A DNA stretch of 64,000 nucleotides from Longimicrobiales bacterium. GTDB taxonomy: Bacteria; Gemmatimonadota; Gemmatimonadetes; Longimicrobiales; Gaopeijiaceae. The DNA lies in contig JANQDZ010000039.1 of NCBI GenBank assembly GCA_028278645.1, forward strand, positions 1 to 64,000, in the 5' to 3' direction. Both the position numbers and the translations under genes were made by a program. Under the pieces are notes generated by a model. It was not told where the DNA came from, did not search any database, and saw only the letters and a list, made by a program, of their open reading frames with translations. Positions 8,516-17,339 of this stretch are shown one piece after another; position 1 is the stretch's first letter; the number at the start of each line of letters is the position of its first letter.

Positions 8516-9235
8516 ATGAAAAAGCTCGGAATCATCCTTTTCGGATTGGCGCTACTGGTTCAGCCCGTGCAGGCGCAGGACTATGCTCCGACGCTCCCGG
8601 ATGAATCCTTTGTGACCTACACCTACACCGGGCCGGAAGAGTGGGTTGTCCAGTGGGGTGTAGCGGTTGGGCCTTATACGGGTACGCTCCTGACTCCCAC
8701 CAATGCCAACATCACCCTGTATTGTGTGGACTTTTATCGGCGTGTGAAATCCGGTGTAATCACGGCACAAGCTCTCAGCCTGGGCAATGCTGACCATTTC
8801 CCGTTCTCACAGCGCTGGGGCGCGTCGAATGTCACCATGCCGGTGCCGTTGGTGAACTTCCAGAAGGCCGCCTACCTGGCTTCCATGTTCCATTCCTATA
8901 CCGGTCAGCCGGGACAGGCTGAAGCCTGGAAGGCCATCCATGGCGCCATCTGGACTCTGGTTTCCGGGGCGCCGAGTGGCGTCTCGGGTTATCCTGGGGT
9001 GGCGGGCTACCTGGCCATGGCTGACGCGGGGTACCTGGGCTACGGGAACTATGACAATTGGCGATTGCTGAAGACAGAGGCCGTAAACGGCAACAAGGGT
9101 CTGACCAGCCAGTACTTCCTTGTCCAATCAGAGGTCGTGACTCCCGAACCTCAGACCTACCTGCTTCTGGGTTCCGGGCTCTTGTTCCTGGTTTTTGTTG
9201 GCCGTCGTCGCCTGAAGGAGAATGGCTACTCCTAA
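8516..9235 (+). CDS. PEP-CTERM sorting-domain exported protein
   Basis: A 239-residue secreted protein. Residues 1-21 are a signal peptide ending PVQAQ. The C terminus has the tripartite PEP-CTERM signal: VTPEPQTYL, a hydrophobic helix (LLGSGLLFLVFVG) and an RRRLK basic cluster. By family knowledge such proteins are sorted and cleaved by exosortase and are linked to exopolysaccharide or biofilm matrix. The middle has no recognised enzyme motif. ATG 8516 is chosen because it begins the signal peptide MKKLGIILFGLALL; the open frame reaches back to 8399, upstream of the sigma-54 promoter. No exosortase is in this window. A strong terminator follows at 9276-9308. Confidence 0.88.
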   Translation: MKKLGIILFGLALLVQPVQAQDYAPTLPDESFVTYTYTGPEEWVVQWGVAVGPYTGTLLTPTNANITLYCVDFYRRVKSGVITAQALSLGNADHFPFSQRWGASNVTMPVPLVNFQKAAYLASMFHSYTGQPGQAEAWKAIHGAIWTLVSGAPSGVSGYPGVAGYLAMADAGYLGYGNYDNWRLLKTEAVNGNKGLTSQYFLVQSEVVTPEPQTYLLLGSGLLFLVFVGRRRLKENGYS

Positions 9236-9275
9236 GGGACGACGCTGAATTTCGATCTGCGCGCTAGCTGTCGGA

Positions 9276-9308
9276 AAGTCGAGCCTCCTCAAGGGGGCTC
9301 GGCTTTCT
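9276..9308 (+). terminator. Rho-independent terminator of the PEP-CTERM gene
   Basis: A 13-bp stem (9276-9288 with 9293-9305, two G-U pairs) closed by TCAA is followed by TCTTAAT. It isolates the PEP-CTERM gene as a single-gene unit. Confidence 0.85.
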
Positions 9309-9361
9309 TAATATTGTCATGAGTGGCTGGTCCTTCGCCCCTACCCTCAGAGGTCAAGTCC

Positions 9362-9889
9362 ATGAGCCCGAATCCCAGTAGAACCTCAGCCATGCTGGTC
9401 TTTGGCGCTTATTTCTTTCTGGTCACCCTGGTGCTTTGGCCGGTGGTTGACCTGGTCACCACGGTCTACCCGATCAGGTGGAGTGATCCGAACTGGCGGT
9501 ACGGGGCCATGGGGCTGATGGCCGCCTATCTCAGCACGCCTGTCCTTGGGGTCTTTTTGGCAACGGCGACGGCATACGTTCTGGGCCACAAAACCACGCT
9601 TCGTGTGGTCTCCGTGTTATCGATTCTTGGGTTCGTGATCGTTCTCGCCGTGCTGGTGTTCTTCCCAATGGACGTGCTCCAGGTGAGAACCACCACTCCC
9701 GCCGAGCAACGGTCGGCGTTCCTGGTCGGTGCCGTCTTGGCCGAGTTGAAACACCTTACCGCTGCCGTAGCGTTGGGCTTCCTGGGATTTGGGGGATTCC
9801 AGACGGCGAAGGGAATGGCTGGGAAGCCCAAGACATCCCAACGCAGCGAACTCACGGCTGAGGTCTTGAAGGCGCAAAAGAGGGATTAA
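9362..9889 (+). CDS. Hypothetical four-helix membrane protein
   Basis: I do not recognise this gene. The 175-residue product has about four membrane helices (roughly residues 10-33, 48-70, 77-100 and 123-143) and a polar Lys-rich C-terminal tail (KTSQRSELTAEVLKAQKRD). There is no catalytic motif. The ATG at 9362 is preferred over a GTG at 9323 because AGAGG stands at 9349-9353. The upstream gene ends in a terminator, so it has its own promoter. A small sensor or transport accessory role is possible but unsupported. Confidence 0.65.
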   Translation: MSPNPSRTSAMLVFGAYFFLVTLVLWPVVDLVTTVYPIRWSDPNWRYGAMGLMAAYLSTPVLGVFLATATAYVLGHKTTLRVVSVLSILGFVIVLAVLVFFPMDVLQVRTTTPAEQRSAFLVGAVLAELKHLTAAVALGFLGFGGFQTAKGMAGKPKTSQRSELTAEVLKAQKRD

Positions 9890-10045
9890 CCCGGACTAAC
9901 TCGTCGCGGCGCCGGCGCACCAGAACCACCGTAGGAATCGCGATCTGATCCAGAGCCGCGTGGATTGCTCCGGCGCTGGGAGTGGTGCCCCCCGCCTGAT
10001 CCCTTCCCCAACCGGGACCTTGGATCCGGAAGGATTACACATGGG

Positions 10046-10074
10046 TTGACACCGGCGCCTTCCACAGGTATTCA
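10046..10074 (+). promoter_or_regulatory. Sigma-70-type promoter of the efflux operon
   Basis: TTGACA at 10046-10051 is a perfect -35. TATTCA at 10069-10074 follows at 17-bp spacing as a weak -10. The -10 lies inside the TetR-type palindrome, as expected for a repressible promoter. Confidence 0.6.
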
Positions 10075-10089
10075 TACAAACGTATGAAT
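10070..10089. promoter_or_regulatory. Palindromic operator for the TetR-family repressor
   Basis: ATTCATAC (10070-10077), spacer AAAC, GTATGAAT (10082-10089) is a perfect 8-bp inverted repeat. It overlaps the -10 element and predicted start point just ahead of the tetR gene. This is the classic layout for autorepression by a TetR-family dimer and would silence the whole efflux operon. Confidence 0.8.
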
Positions 10090-10122
10090 CATCCAACGAA
10101 GAAGCCGGGAGCTGGTGCCTCC

Positions 10123-10764
10123 ATGGAAGGAAAAGGTGAAGTCGGGGAGCCGAAGTCCTCAGATACGGCAGAACGTTTGTTGGCCGTGGGCCGCCGAATG
10201 TTTTCGAAAAGTGGGTTCGATGGGACCTCAGTCAGGGCCCTGACTGCCGAAGCCGGCGCAAACCTCGGGGCCGTGACGTACCATTTCGACACCAAGGACG
10301 GGCTCTATCAGGCGGTCCTCGCAAGCGTCTTCGGGCCCGTGCGGGACGGTGTGTCGCGACTGGCCCAGTCGCCACTCCCTGCTCAAGAGCGTCTTGAGCT
10401 CTTCGTTCGCGTGATGTTCCACCATATGAAGGAGCACCACGACCTACCCCGCTTCATGGTTCGGGAGATCGTTCTAGGTGACGAACCCTCCCCCGAAGTC
10501 CTGGAGACGGTGAGGACTGTGTTGGGGTCCCTCTCAACAATCATGAGAGACGGGCAGGAGGAAGGGAAGCTGGTTCAAGGCGACCCGGTCCTCCTGGCTC
10601 TCACACTACTCTCCCAGCCCATTTATTTGTCCTTGATGCCGCGGTTTTTGGGGCGGGAGGATCTTCGGGATGCCGAGCTCCCTGAGCCCCTGGAATCGGC
10701 GGAAGGCCACGTGATCGCTCTGCTGCGGCGGGCCTTTTTTGTTTCTCAGGAGGAGCCCAAATGA
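10123..10764 (+). CDS. TetR/AcrR-family repressor (CecR-like) of the efflux operon
   Basis: A 213-residue dimeric repressor. The N-terminal helix-turn-helix contains FSKSGFDGTSVRALTAEAG followed by the typical YHFDTKDGLYQAVL. The C-terminal ligand domain resembles CecR/YbiH, which in E. coli controls ybhGFSR; the same type of transporter follows here. ATG 10123 is chosen. The in-frame ATG at 10084 lies inside the operator, and GGGAG at 10107-10111 precedes 10123. Its TGA overlaps the start of the outer-membrane gene (ATGA). It is probably autoregulated through the palindrome at 10070-10089. Confidence 0.88.
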   Translation: MEGKGEVGEPKSSDTAERLLAVGRRMFSKSGFDGTSVRALTAEAGANLGAVTYHFDTKDGLYQAVLASVFGPVRDGVSRLAQSPLPAQERLELFVRVMFHHMKEHHDLPRFMVREIVLGDEPSPEVLETVRTVLGSLSTIMRDGQEEGKLVQGDPVLLALTLLSQPIYLSLMPRFLGREDLRDAELPEPLESAEGHVIALLRRAFFVSQEEPK

Positions 10765-12131
10765 GGTGCCGAATCAGTTTCTTCCTCTTGATCCTTTGTC
10801 TGGCCGGATGGCCACCTGGCCTGGCTGGACAGGAGCCTGACTCTGGGAGTTTGCGGGCCCCGGGTTCCCTTTCCCTTCCGGAGGCTATCCGACTCGCGCT
10901 GGAGTACCACCCGGCCGTGGGAGAGAGAAAGGCTCAAGAGGCCATGGCCGCAGGAGTCCTGAACCAAGCGAAAGCGGCTTGGCTCCCCAGCGTCCACTCC
11001 GACGCTTCCATCATCCGCCACCAGGAACCCATGCTCGTCGCTCCTCTTCACGGGTTCGATCCGTTGATGGCGCCTGAGTTCGACCGCGGCCTGGTGAGAG
11101 GAAACCTCACAGTGGGCTTCTCTCTGTTTGAGGGCGGAGCCCGTCAGGCCCGAATCGAGAAGGCGAAGGCCGGTGGATCTTCGGCGGCCCTGGGGCGCCA
11201 GGCGACCCAAATGGACCTGGCGGTCCAGGTGAGCGCCGCATACCTCGGGGTCCTCACCTCCACGGAGCTCCTGGAGGCTGCCGAGACCCAGAGGGATGCG
11301 CTGGAAGCCGAAGAAAGGCGGGTTCAACAGTTCCTGGCGGTGGGGAAGGCCGCCCGGGTGGATCTCCTGAGGGTGCAGACCTCTCTGAGTCAGGCCGAGG
11401 CCGTCGAGGTTTCGCTCCGTTCTCAACTTGGCGTTGCCAGGGCAAGGCTTGGGCGTCTCACCGGCATCCGGCCGGAAGAGATTCGAACCCGAGATCTGGC
11501 AGGCGTAGCGCTCAATCGGGGACCCGAGCCGGATGTCTCGCAAGCCCTCCTTCGTGCCCGGGAAGCGAGCCCGGACCTGGCCCAGGCCCGACAAAACCTC
11601 GCCGGGGCAAAAGCCGGAGTGAAGGAGGCAAACGCGAGTTGGCTACCTACGATAAAGGTGGCCGGTGCCTACTCGGATTTCGGAGCTCTGGCCGGAGACC
11701 ACACCCAGGAGTGGCAGGGTGCCCTCCAACTCTCCTATCCCCTCTTCACAGGCGGTGCCAGGGATGGAGAACGCCAAAAAGCGGTGGCTGAGGAGCGAAT
11801 GGCGGCCGAAAACCTGAGGAGAGTCGAGCTCAGTGTGGACCAGGAGATCGAAGAAACCCGAGCATCGGTCGTCGAGATCCGGGCTCGTCGGGAAGCTCTC
11901 GAAAGGGCGGTGGAGCAAGCCGCTGAGGTAGCCAGGATCGAGTCGCTGGCCCTGGAGGTCGGGGCTGGCGTCCAAACCGAGTTCTTGCGCGCTCAGGCCG
12001 ATCTCTTCCAGTCCCGGGCGGCCCTGGCTGAAGCGAGACACGGAGAGACGATGGCCGGGGTCCGGCTTGCCCGGGTAATGGGCGAACTGACCCTTGCATG
12101 GATCGAGGATAATATGGAGGTGGTCCGATGA
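10761..12131 (+). CDS. TolC-family outer-membrane efflux channel
   Basis: A 456-residue outer-membrane factor that would form the trimeric exit duct of the efflux pump. It has a signal peptide (cleavage near LAGQ, residue 24) and two similar Ala/Glu/Arg-rich coiled-coil halves, as in TolC, with typical phrases SLPEAIRLALEYHPAV, GNLTVGFSLFEGGARQARIE and LQLSYPLFTGGARDGERQ. Length is normal for the family. It overlaps tetR by ATGA and the adaptor gene by ATGA, so the three are translationally coupled. Confidence 0.92.
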   Translation: MRCRISFFLLILCLAGWPPGLAGQEPDSGSLRAPGSLSLPEAIRLALEYHPAVGERKAQEAMAAGVLNQAKAAWLPSVHSDASIIRHQEPMLVAPLHGFDPLMAPEFDRGLVRGNLTVGFSLFEGGARQARIEKAKAGGSSAALGRQATQMDLAVQVSAAYLGVLTSTELLEAAETQRDALEAEERRVQQFLAVGKAARVDLLRVQTSLSQAEAVEVSLRSQLGVARARLGRLTGIRPEEIRTRDLAGVALNRGPEPDVSQALLRAREASPDLAQARQNLAGAKAGVKEANASWLPTIKVAGAYSDFGALAGDHTQEWQGALQLSYPLFTGGARDGERQKAVAEERMAAENLRRVELSVDQEIEETRASVVEIRARREALERAVEQAAEVARIESLALEVGAGVQTEFLRAQADLFQSRAALAEARHGETMAGVRLARVMGELTLAWIEDNMEVVR

Positions 12132-13126
12132 AGCCCGGAGGTCGAATCCTGGGGTTGGCTCTTTTAGTGGTGACGTCTCCCCTCGTTTCGTGCAGGGACG
12201 TTGAGTCCGACGAGATCAGGGCGTCAGGGACGGTGGAGGCCACGGACGCCGACCTCGGCTTCCAAATGGCGGGCCGGATCGAGTCCATCCTAGTGAGGGA
12301 AGGGGATTCGGTTCGGGCCGGGCAAGAAGTGGCGGCCCTCGACCGGAAGGAGCTCCTGGCCCGAAAAAGGGCGGCTGAAGCACAGGTTGCCGCTGCCCGG
12401 GCTCTCCTGACCGAAATGCAGGCCGGCTTCCGGGACGAGGAGGTCCGGGAGGGGCGGGCGGCTCTGACTCAAGCTGAAGAGCGGAGGGATGATGCCAAAC
12501 GGGATCGGGATAGGGCCCAACGGCTGTTCGACGGCGGGAGCATCAGCCAGGAGGCCTTGGATAAGTCGGTGACCGCTTTCAGGGTTGCCGAAGCGGCTGT
12601 CGAGCAAGCTCTGCAGCGGCTCCAGATTCTCCGGGAGGGCGTCCGAACCGAACGCATCACCGCACAACGGGCCGTCGTCTCTCAGGCGGAAGCAGCCGTG
12701 GCGCAAATCGATGCCGCCCTCTCAAACGCGGTCGTCACAGTGCCCTTCGATGGCCTGGTAACGGTCCGGCACCGGGAGCCGGGTGAAACGGTTTCGCCTG
12801 GAATCCCGGTCATCACCGTTCTAGACCCTGGGGACCGCTGGGTCCGGATCTACGTCAGGGAAGACCGAATAGGCGAGGTCGCCCTGGGGCGCCGGGCCAG
12901 AATCTCCTCTGACACCTATCCCGAACGAGAGTACGACGGGGAAGTCACCTTCATCTCGAACGAGGCAGAATTCACCCCGAGGAATGTCCAGACCACGGAA
13001 GAGCGGGTGAAGTTGGTCTACGCGGTGAAAGTGAGGATCACCGGCGATCCCTCCTACGACCTGAAACCAGGGATTCCGGCAGACGTGATTTTGGAGTACC
13101 CATCCTCGAGCGGACCGGAGGGTTGA
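12128..13126 (+). CDS. HlyD/YbhG-type periplasmic adaptor, lipoprotein
   Basis: Membrane-fusion protein of 332 residues linking the inner-membrane ABC pump to the TolC-like channel. The signal ends in a lipobox (SPLVSC, Cys22), so it is probably lipid-anchored. Domains in order are a lipoyl half-motif (GRIESILVREGDSVRAGQ), a long alpha-helical hairpin (about residues 75-190), a second lipoyl half (VPFDGLVTVRHREPGETV) and a beta-barrel with the YbhG-like FTPRNVQTTEERVKLVYAV. Start overlaps tolC. The stop overlaps the TTG start of the first ATPase. Confidence 0.92.
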   Translation: MKPGGRILGLALLVVTSPLVSCRDVESDEIRASGTVEATDADLGFQMAGRIESILVREGDSVRAGQEVAALDRKELLARKRAAEAQVAAARALLTEMQAGFRDEEVREGRAALTQAEERRDDAKRDRDRAQRLFDGGSISQEALDKSVTAFRVAEAAVEQALQRLQILREGVRTERITAQRAVVSQAEAAVAQIDAALSNAVVTVPFDGLVTVRHREPGETVSPGIPVITVLDPGDRWVRIYVREDRIGEVALGRRARISSDTYPEREYDGEVTFISNEAEFTPRNVQTTEERVKLVYAVKVRITGDPSYDLKPGIPADVILEYPSSSGPEG

Positions 13127-14064
13127 GCTCGGTGATCTTTCTCGAGAAGCTGACCCGTTCCTTCGGGGGCGAGTTGGCGGTGGACGGTCTCACCCTCCAG
13201 GTAGATCGAGGAGAGCTCTTTGGCCTCGTCGGCCCGGATGGGGCTGGTAAGACCACAACCCTCCGCATGTTGGGGGGGGTCCTTCCTCCCACCTCCGGAC
13301 GGGCAGTCGTGTGCGGAGTGGACGTTGGGGAAGATCCTGAAGGGGCGAAACCTCATATCGCCTACATGTCTCAGCAGTTCGGGCTGTACCAGGACCTCAC
13401 TGTCCGTGAGAATATCGAGTTCTACGCGGACCTCTACAGGGTCCCAAGGGAGGACCGGCCCGGGAGACTCGATCGGTTGTACGCGTTCAGCAACCTGGGT
13501 CCGTTTCAGGACCGCTTGGCCGGAAATCTATCCGGAGGGATGAAGCAAAAGTTATCCCTGAGCTGTGCTTTGATCCACCAACCCCAAGCCCTCCTTCTCG
13601 ACGAACCGACCTTCGGGGTGGACCCCATCTCCAGGAGAGATCTATGGCTGATTCTTCATGAGATGGTGGAGGAGGGGGTTACGGTAATCGTTTCCACCTC
13701 CTACCTGGACGAGGCCGAGCGATGTGATCGAGTAGCCCTTCTGAATGAGGGAAGGGTTCTGGCTTTGGATACGCCTTCAAACCTGATGACGCTTCTTCCA
13801 GGGGCGTTGGCCTCGGTCCGGATGGCTGATCCGAGGGGGGGGCGGGACTTCATGCGCACTCTACCGGATGTGGTGAGCACGGCGCTTTTCGGGAATGCGG
13901 TCCATGCACTTCTGGCCGGGGACCCTGGGAGCTTGGACCGATTGGTCGCCCGCTTGGAGACATCGGAGTTCCCGTCGGAATCGGTCGAATTGGTGGAACC
14001 GTCGCTTGAGGATGTGTTCCTCCACTTGGTGCGAAATGAGGAGGTTGGTGATGCCAGACCCTGA
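13123..14064 (+). CDS. ABC transporter ATP-binding subunit 1 (YbhF N-terminal half-like)
   Basis: A 313-residue ATPase of an ABC-2 exporter. Walker A is GPDGAGKTT (37-45, with Asp in place of the usual Asn), signature NLSGGMKQKLSLS, Walker B ALLLDEPTFGVDP and an H-loop replaced by STSYLDEAERCD. After the ATPase core comes an accessory domain of about 90 residues. The start codon is TTG overlapping the adaptor stop (TTGA); a GTG at 13132 is an alternative. E. coli YbhF fuses two such ATPases in one chain, whereas here they are separate genes overlapping by 14 bases. Confidence 0.9.
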   Translation: MSSVIFLEKLTRSFGGELAVDGLTLQVDRGELFGLVGPDGAGKTTTLRMLGGVLPPTSGRAVVCGVDVGEDPEGAKPHIAYMSQQFGLYQDLTVRENIEFYADLYRVPREDRPGRLDRLYAFSNLGPFQDRLAGNLSGGMKQKLSLSCALIHQPQALLLDEPTFGVDPISRRDLWLILHEMVEEGVTVIVSTSYLDEAERCDRVALLNEGRVLALDTPSNLMTLLPGALASVRMADPRGGRDFMRTLPDVVSTALFGNAVHALLAGDPGSLDRLVARLETSEFPSESVELVEPSLEDVFLHLVRNEEVGDARP

Positions 14065-15037
14065 AAGCGGCCACCAGGGTCCATTCTCTCCCATGCGGGA
14101 GGAGCCCGCCATCAGGGTGGAGAACCTCACGAGGAGGTTCGGAGAGTTCACCGCCGTGGATTCGGTGTCATTCCAAGTGGGCAGAGGCGAGATATTCGGT
14201 TTCTTGGGCCCCAACGGTGCCGGGAAGACCACTACGATCCGGATGCTGATCGGCCTCCTCCCGCCGACGTCCGGAGAAGCCTCCGTCTCGGGCCTGGACG
14301 TCCGAAAAAAGGCCGAGGAAATCAGGCGAGAGATCGGGTACATGTCCCAGCGGTTCTCCTTGTACCCCGATCTGAGCGTGGACGAGAATATCCATCTCTT
14401 CTCCGGACTCTACGGCGTGACAGGGGACCGGTTCAAGGAGCGGAGAGACTGGGTGTTGGAGATGGCCGGATTGGGGCCTCATGCTCACCGGATGACTGGC
14501 GGATTACCCTTGGGTTGGAAGCAGCGCCTGGCCCTTGGGTGCGCTGTCCTCCACGAACCTCCCATCCTCTTCCTGGACGAACCGACCTCCGGTGTGGACC
14601 CCTCCGCCAGACGGCAGTTCTGGGACCTGATCAATGAATTGGCCCAAGGAGGAACAACAATCCTTGTCAGCACTCATTACATGGAGGAAGCCGAGTACTG
14701 TAATCGGATGGTGCTCATGAACCGGGGGAAGGTTGTGGCCATCGATGCGCCGGCTGGGCTTCGAAGCCGGATGACCGATCCCTTGTTGGAGATCAGTACT
14801 CCGGTCCCACCCAAGGCTGTTGAGGCACTGAAGAGGATGTCCGGGATCAGCGAGGCGGCCATGTTTGGGCGGAAGGTCCACGCCGTCGTCCCGGGTGACG
14901 AGGGAGGGGCGGAGGCGATCCGGCGACAGCTGGAGAAGGAAGGCATCCCGTTCACCTCCGTGGAACGGGTTTCACCCTCTCTGGAAGACGTCTTCGTGGC
15001 GTTGATCCAGGAGGAGGGTGGGGCGGTGGAGGGCTGA
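14051..15037 (+). CDS. ABC transporter ATP-binding subunit 2 (YbhF C-terminal half-like)
   Basis: A 328-residue ATPase pairing with the preceding one. Walker A GPNGAGKTTT and Walker B ILFLDEPTSGVDP are intact, with the H-loop as STHYMEEAEYC. The signature is the variant LPLGWKQRLALG instead of LSGGQ, as is common in YbhF-type second ATPases. The open frame extends back to 13895 inside the upstream gene, but GAGGAGG at 14038-14044, six bases before ATG 14051, fixes the start. The previous gene overlaps by 14 bases, and the first permease begins 5 bases after its stop. Confidence 0.9.
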   Translation: MPDPESGHQGPFSPMREEPAIRVENLTRRFGEFTAVDSVSFQVGRGEIFGFLGPNGAGKTTTIRMLIGLLPPTSGEASVSGLDVRKKAEEIRREIGYMSQRFSLYPDLSVDENIHLFSGLYGVTGDRFKERRDWVLEMAGLGPHAHRMTGGLPLGWKQRLALGCAVLHEPPILFLDEPTSGVDPSARRQFWDLINELAQGGTTILVSTHYMEEAEYCNRMVLMNRGKVVAIDAPAGLRSRMTDPLLEISTPVPPKAVEALKRMSGISEAAMFGRKVHAVVPGDEGGAEAIRRQLEKEGIPFTSVERVSPSLEDVFVALIQEEGGAVEG

Positions 15038-15042
15038 GGAAG

Positions 15043-16161
15043 ATGAACTTGTACCGTCTTCTGGCCATTGCCCGGAAGGAGGCCATTCAACTCCGGCGCG
15101 ATACACGGAGCCTGATCCTGGCGTTCGTCCTTCCGCTCTTCATGGTCCTGTTTTTTGGCTACGCCATTTCATGGGACGTGAAGGATATCCGGCTGGCCGT
15201 ATTCGATCAGGATGGGACCCGGGCGAGCCGAGAGCTCGCTGAAGCTTTCCAGGCCTCCGGCTATTTTTCCATCGTTGAGTACCCCGAATCCTACCGGGAG
15301 TCGGAAAGGCAGCTGTCCACGGCCGGCGTGAGGGCCGTGCTGGTAATCCCCACTGGGTACGAACGGGACCTGGCGACGCCAGACGGGGTTTCGGTCCAAC
15401 TTCTGCTGGACGGAAGCGACGCCAACACGGCGACAATCGCATCCAACTACGCTGAGGCCATTGTCACGCGGCACTCAGCCCACGTCCTCCTCCTGGGGCG
15501 GTCCCTCCCAGAGGGGGCCACCGCCGAAACCCGTATCTGGTATAACGAAACCCTGGCGAGTCGGAACATGATCGTCCCCGGCCTGGTGGCCGTGATCATG
15601 TCGATCATTGCCGCCATGCTCACCTCCATGACCATCGCCCGGGAGTGGGAGAGGGGAACCATGGAGCAGTTGGCCTCCACGCCGGTTCGGGCGGTGGAAA
15701 TCGTGCTCGGAAAGCTACTCCCCTACCTCTGCATCGGACTGTTTGACGTCGCCATGGTCGTGGCAACCGGGATCGTCGTGTTCCAGGTCCCGTTCCACGG
15801 TAGCGTCATCCTCCTGGGGTTTCTCTCGCTCCTTTTTCTTCTCGGGGCCCTGGGTATCGGGATTTTCATCTCCACGGTCGCCGACTCTCAGATCTTCGCG
15901 ATGCAGGCGGCCATGGTTGCCACCTATCTGCCCGCGATTCTCCTCTCTGGGTTCCTCTTCGACATCGCTGGGATGCCGATAGTCCTTCAGGGGATCACGT
16001 TCCTGATCCCTGCCCGATACTTCGTCGTGGTTACCCGAGGCGTCCTGTTGAAAGGTGTGGGTGCCGGAGTCCTTTGGCCCCAGGCTGTCTTCATGCTGGC
16101 GTTTGCCGTCGTAGGCCTGACCCTGGCCACGAAGGTGTTCAAGAAGGAGATCAGAGTATGA
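15043..16161 (+). CDS. ABC-2 type permease 1 (YbhS/YbhR-like)
   Basis: A 372-residue inner-membrane permease of the ABC2_membrane_3 architecture. It has an N-terminal helix after RKEAIQLRRDTRSL, a periplasmic domain of about 140 residues, and then five C-terminal helices including MSIIAAMLTSMTIARE WERGTMEQL-type sequence and PARYFVVVTRGVLLKG. It would form the translocation path with permease 2 for a drug, lipid or cation substrate, which cannot be told from sequence. The TGA overlaps the ATG of the next permease (ATGA). Confidence 0.9.
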   Translation: MNLYRLLAIARKEAIQLRRDTRSLILAFVLPLFMVLFFGYAISWDVKDIRLAVFDQDGTRASRELAEAFQASGYFSIVEYPESYRESERQLSTAGVRAVLVIPTGYERDLATPDGVSVQLLLDGSDANTATIASNYAEAIVTRHSAHVLLLGRSLPEGATAETRIWYNETLASRNMIVPGLVAVIMSIIAAMLTSMTIAREWERGTMEQLASTPVRAVEIVLGKLLPYLCIGLFDVAMVVATGIVVFQVPFHGSVILLGFLSLLFLLGALGIGIFISTVADSQIFAMQAAMVATYLPAILLSGFLFDIAGMPIVLQGITFLIPARYFVVVTRGVLLKGVGAGVLWPQAVFMLAFAVVGLTLATKVFKKEIRV

Positions 16162-17279
16162 AGATCTCCCCGCTCCGGATCAGGGTCTTGGTCCAGAAGG
16201 AGATGCGGCAGCTCCTGAGAGATCCGAAGACCAAACGCATGACGTTTGCAGCTCCCATCATCCAGCTCCTTCTCTTCGGGTACGCGGTGAACACCGATGT
16301 CCGGAACCTCGCGATGGTGGTGGTGGACCAGGACCAGACATCGGTCTCCAGGCTCCTTCAGGAGAACCTCACCGCCTCAGGGTACTTCAGGATTGTCGAA
16401 CAGTCTGAGCGTGCCGACGCGATTCAAAGAGCCCTCGATGGAGGAGGGGCCGGCGTCGGGGTCCAGATCCCACCCGACTTCACAGAGAGCCTGGAAGCGG
16501 GGAGACGAGCGTCGGTGCAGGTGCTGATCGACGGCACGAGCTCCAACACCGCTACGGTTGCTCAAGGTTATGTCGGCCGAATCGTTCAGGAATTCGCAGC
16601 GGAACAGGCATCTGAAAGAGGTTTTGACTTACCGGGTGGGATCGATCTCCGATCCCGGGCTTGGTACAACCCCGACCTTGCCAGTCAGGACTACAATGTT
16701 CCGGGGATCATAGGTCTCCTCCTCATGCTCATGGCGCTGCTCTTGACCTCCTTGGGGGTGGTGCGGGAAAGGGAGCTCGGCACCCTGGAGCAACTGATGG
16801 TGAGCCCTATCTCTGCCCGGGAGATGATCCTCGGGAAGACGATTCCGGTGGTGATCATTTGCCTGATCGATTTGGCTTTGATCACGACCATGGCAGTTCT
16901 TTGGTTCGACATCCCTCTCCGGGGACCTCTGTTGACCCTGATTGCCGCCTCGTTCCTCTACATCCTCGCAGGCCTCGGATTCGGACTTCTGATCTCGACG
17001 ATCTCGAAAACGCAGCAAGAAGCCTTCCTGACCATGTTTCTCTTCTTCCTGCCCGCCATCATTTTGTCCGGGTTTATGTATCCGGTGGACACCATGCCGG
17101 AGTTCTTCCAAGACCTCTCCCGCCTCGACCCGATCCGGTACTTCATGGAGATGGTCAGGAACATCTTCCTGAAGGGCCACGGTTTCTCAGAGCTCTGGGT
17201 CCACTTCCTGGTTCTCGCCTCCATGGCGTTCCTGGTTCTCCTGGCCGCCGGCGCCCGATTCAAAAAGAGCCTTGAGTAG
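16158..17279 (+). CDS. ABC-2 type permease 2 (YbhR/YbhS-like)
   Basis: A 373-residue paralogue of the preceding permease with the same order: one helix, a periplasmic domain (VVVDQDQTSVSRLLQENL, TSSNTATVAQGYVGRI), then five helices with VRERELGTLEQLMVSPISA and the family-typical RLDPIRYFMEMVRNIFLKG. ATG 16158 overlaps the previous stop; the frame extends to 16074 but that is inside the neighbour. It is the last gene of the seven-gene efflux operon. E. coli YbhSR exports cephalosporin/chloramphenicol-type compounds; the substrate here is unknown. Confidence 0.9.
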   Translation: MKISPLRIRVLVQKEMRQLLRDPKTKRMTFAAPIIQLLLFGYAVNTDVRNLAMVVVDQDQTSVSRLLQENLTASGYFRIVEQSERADAIQRALDGGGAGVGVQIPPDFTESLEAGRRASVQVLIDGTSSNTATVAQGYVGRIVQEFAAEQASERGFDLPGGIDLRSRAWYNPDLASQDYNVPGIIGLLLMLMALLLTSLGVVRERELGTLEQLMVSPISAREMILGKTIPVVIICLIDLALITTMAVLWFDIPLRGPLLTLIAASFLYILAGLGFGLLISTISKTQQEAFLTMFLFFLPAIILSGFMYPVDTMPEFFQDLSRLDPIRYFMEMVRNIFLKGHGFSELWVHFLVLASMAFLVLLAAGARFKKSLE

Positions 17280-17339
17280 GGGCGGCAGGCGGGTTAGTGT
17301 CGATTATCTAGGCATCCCCTTCCCATCGGACTCGGAACC

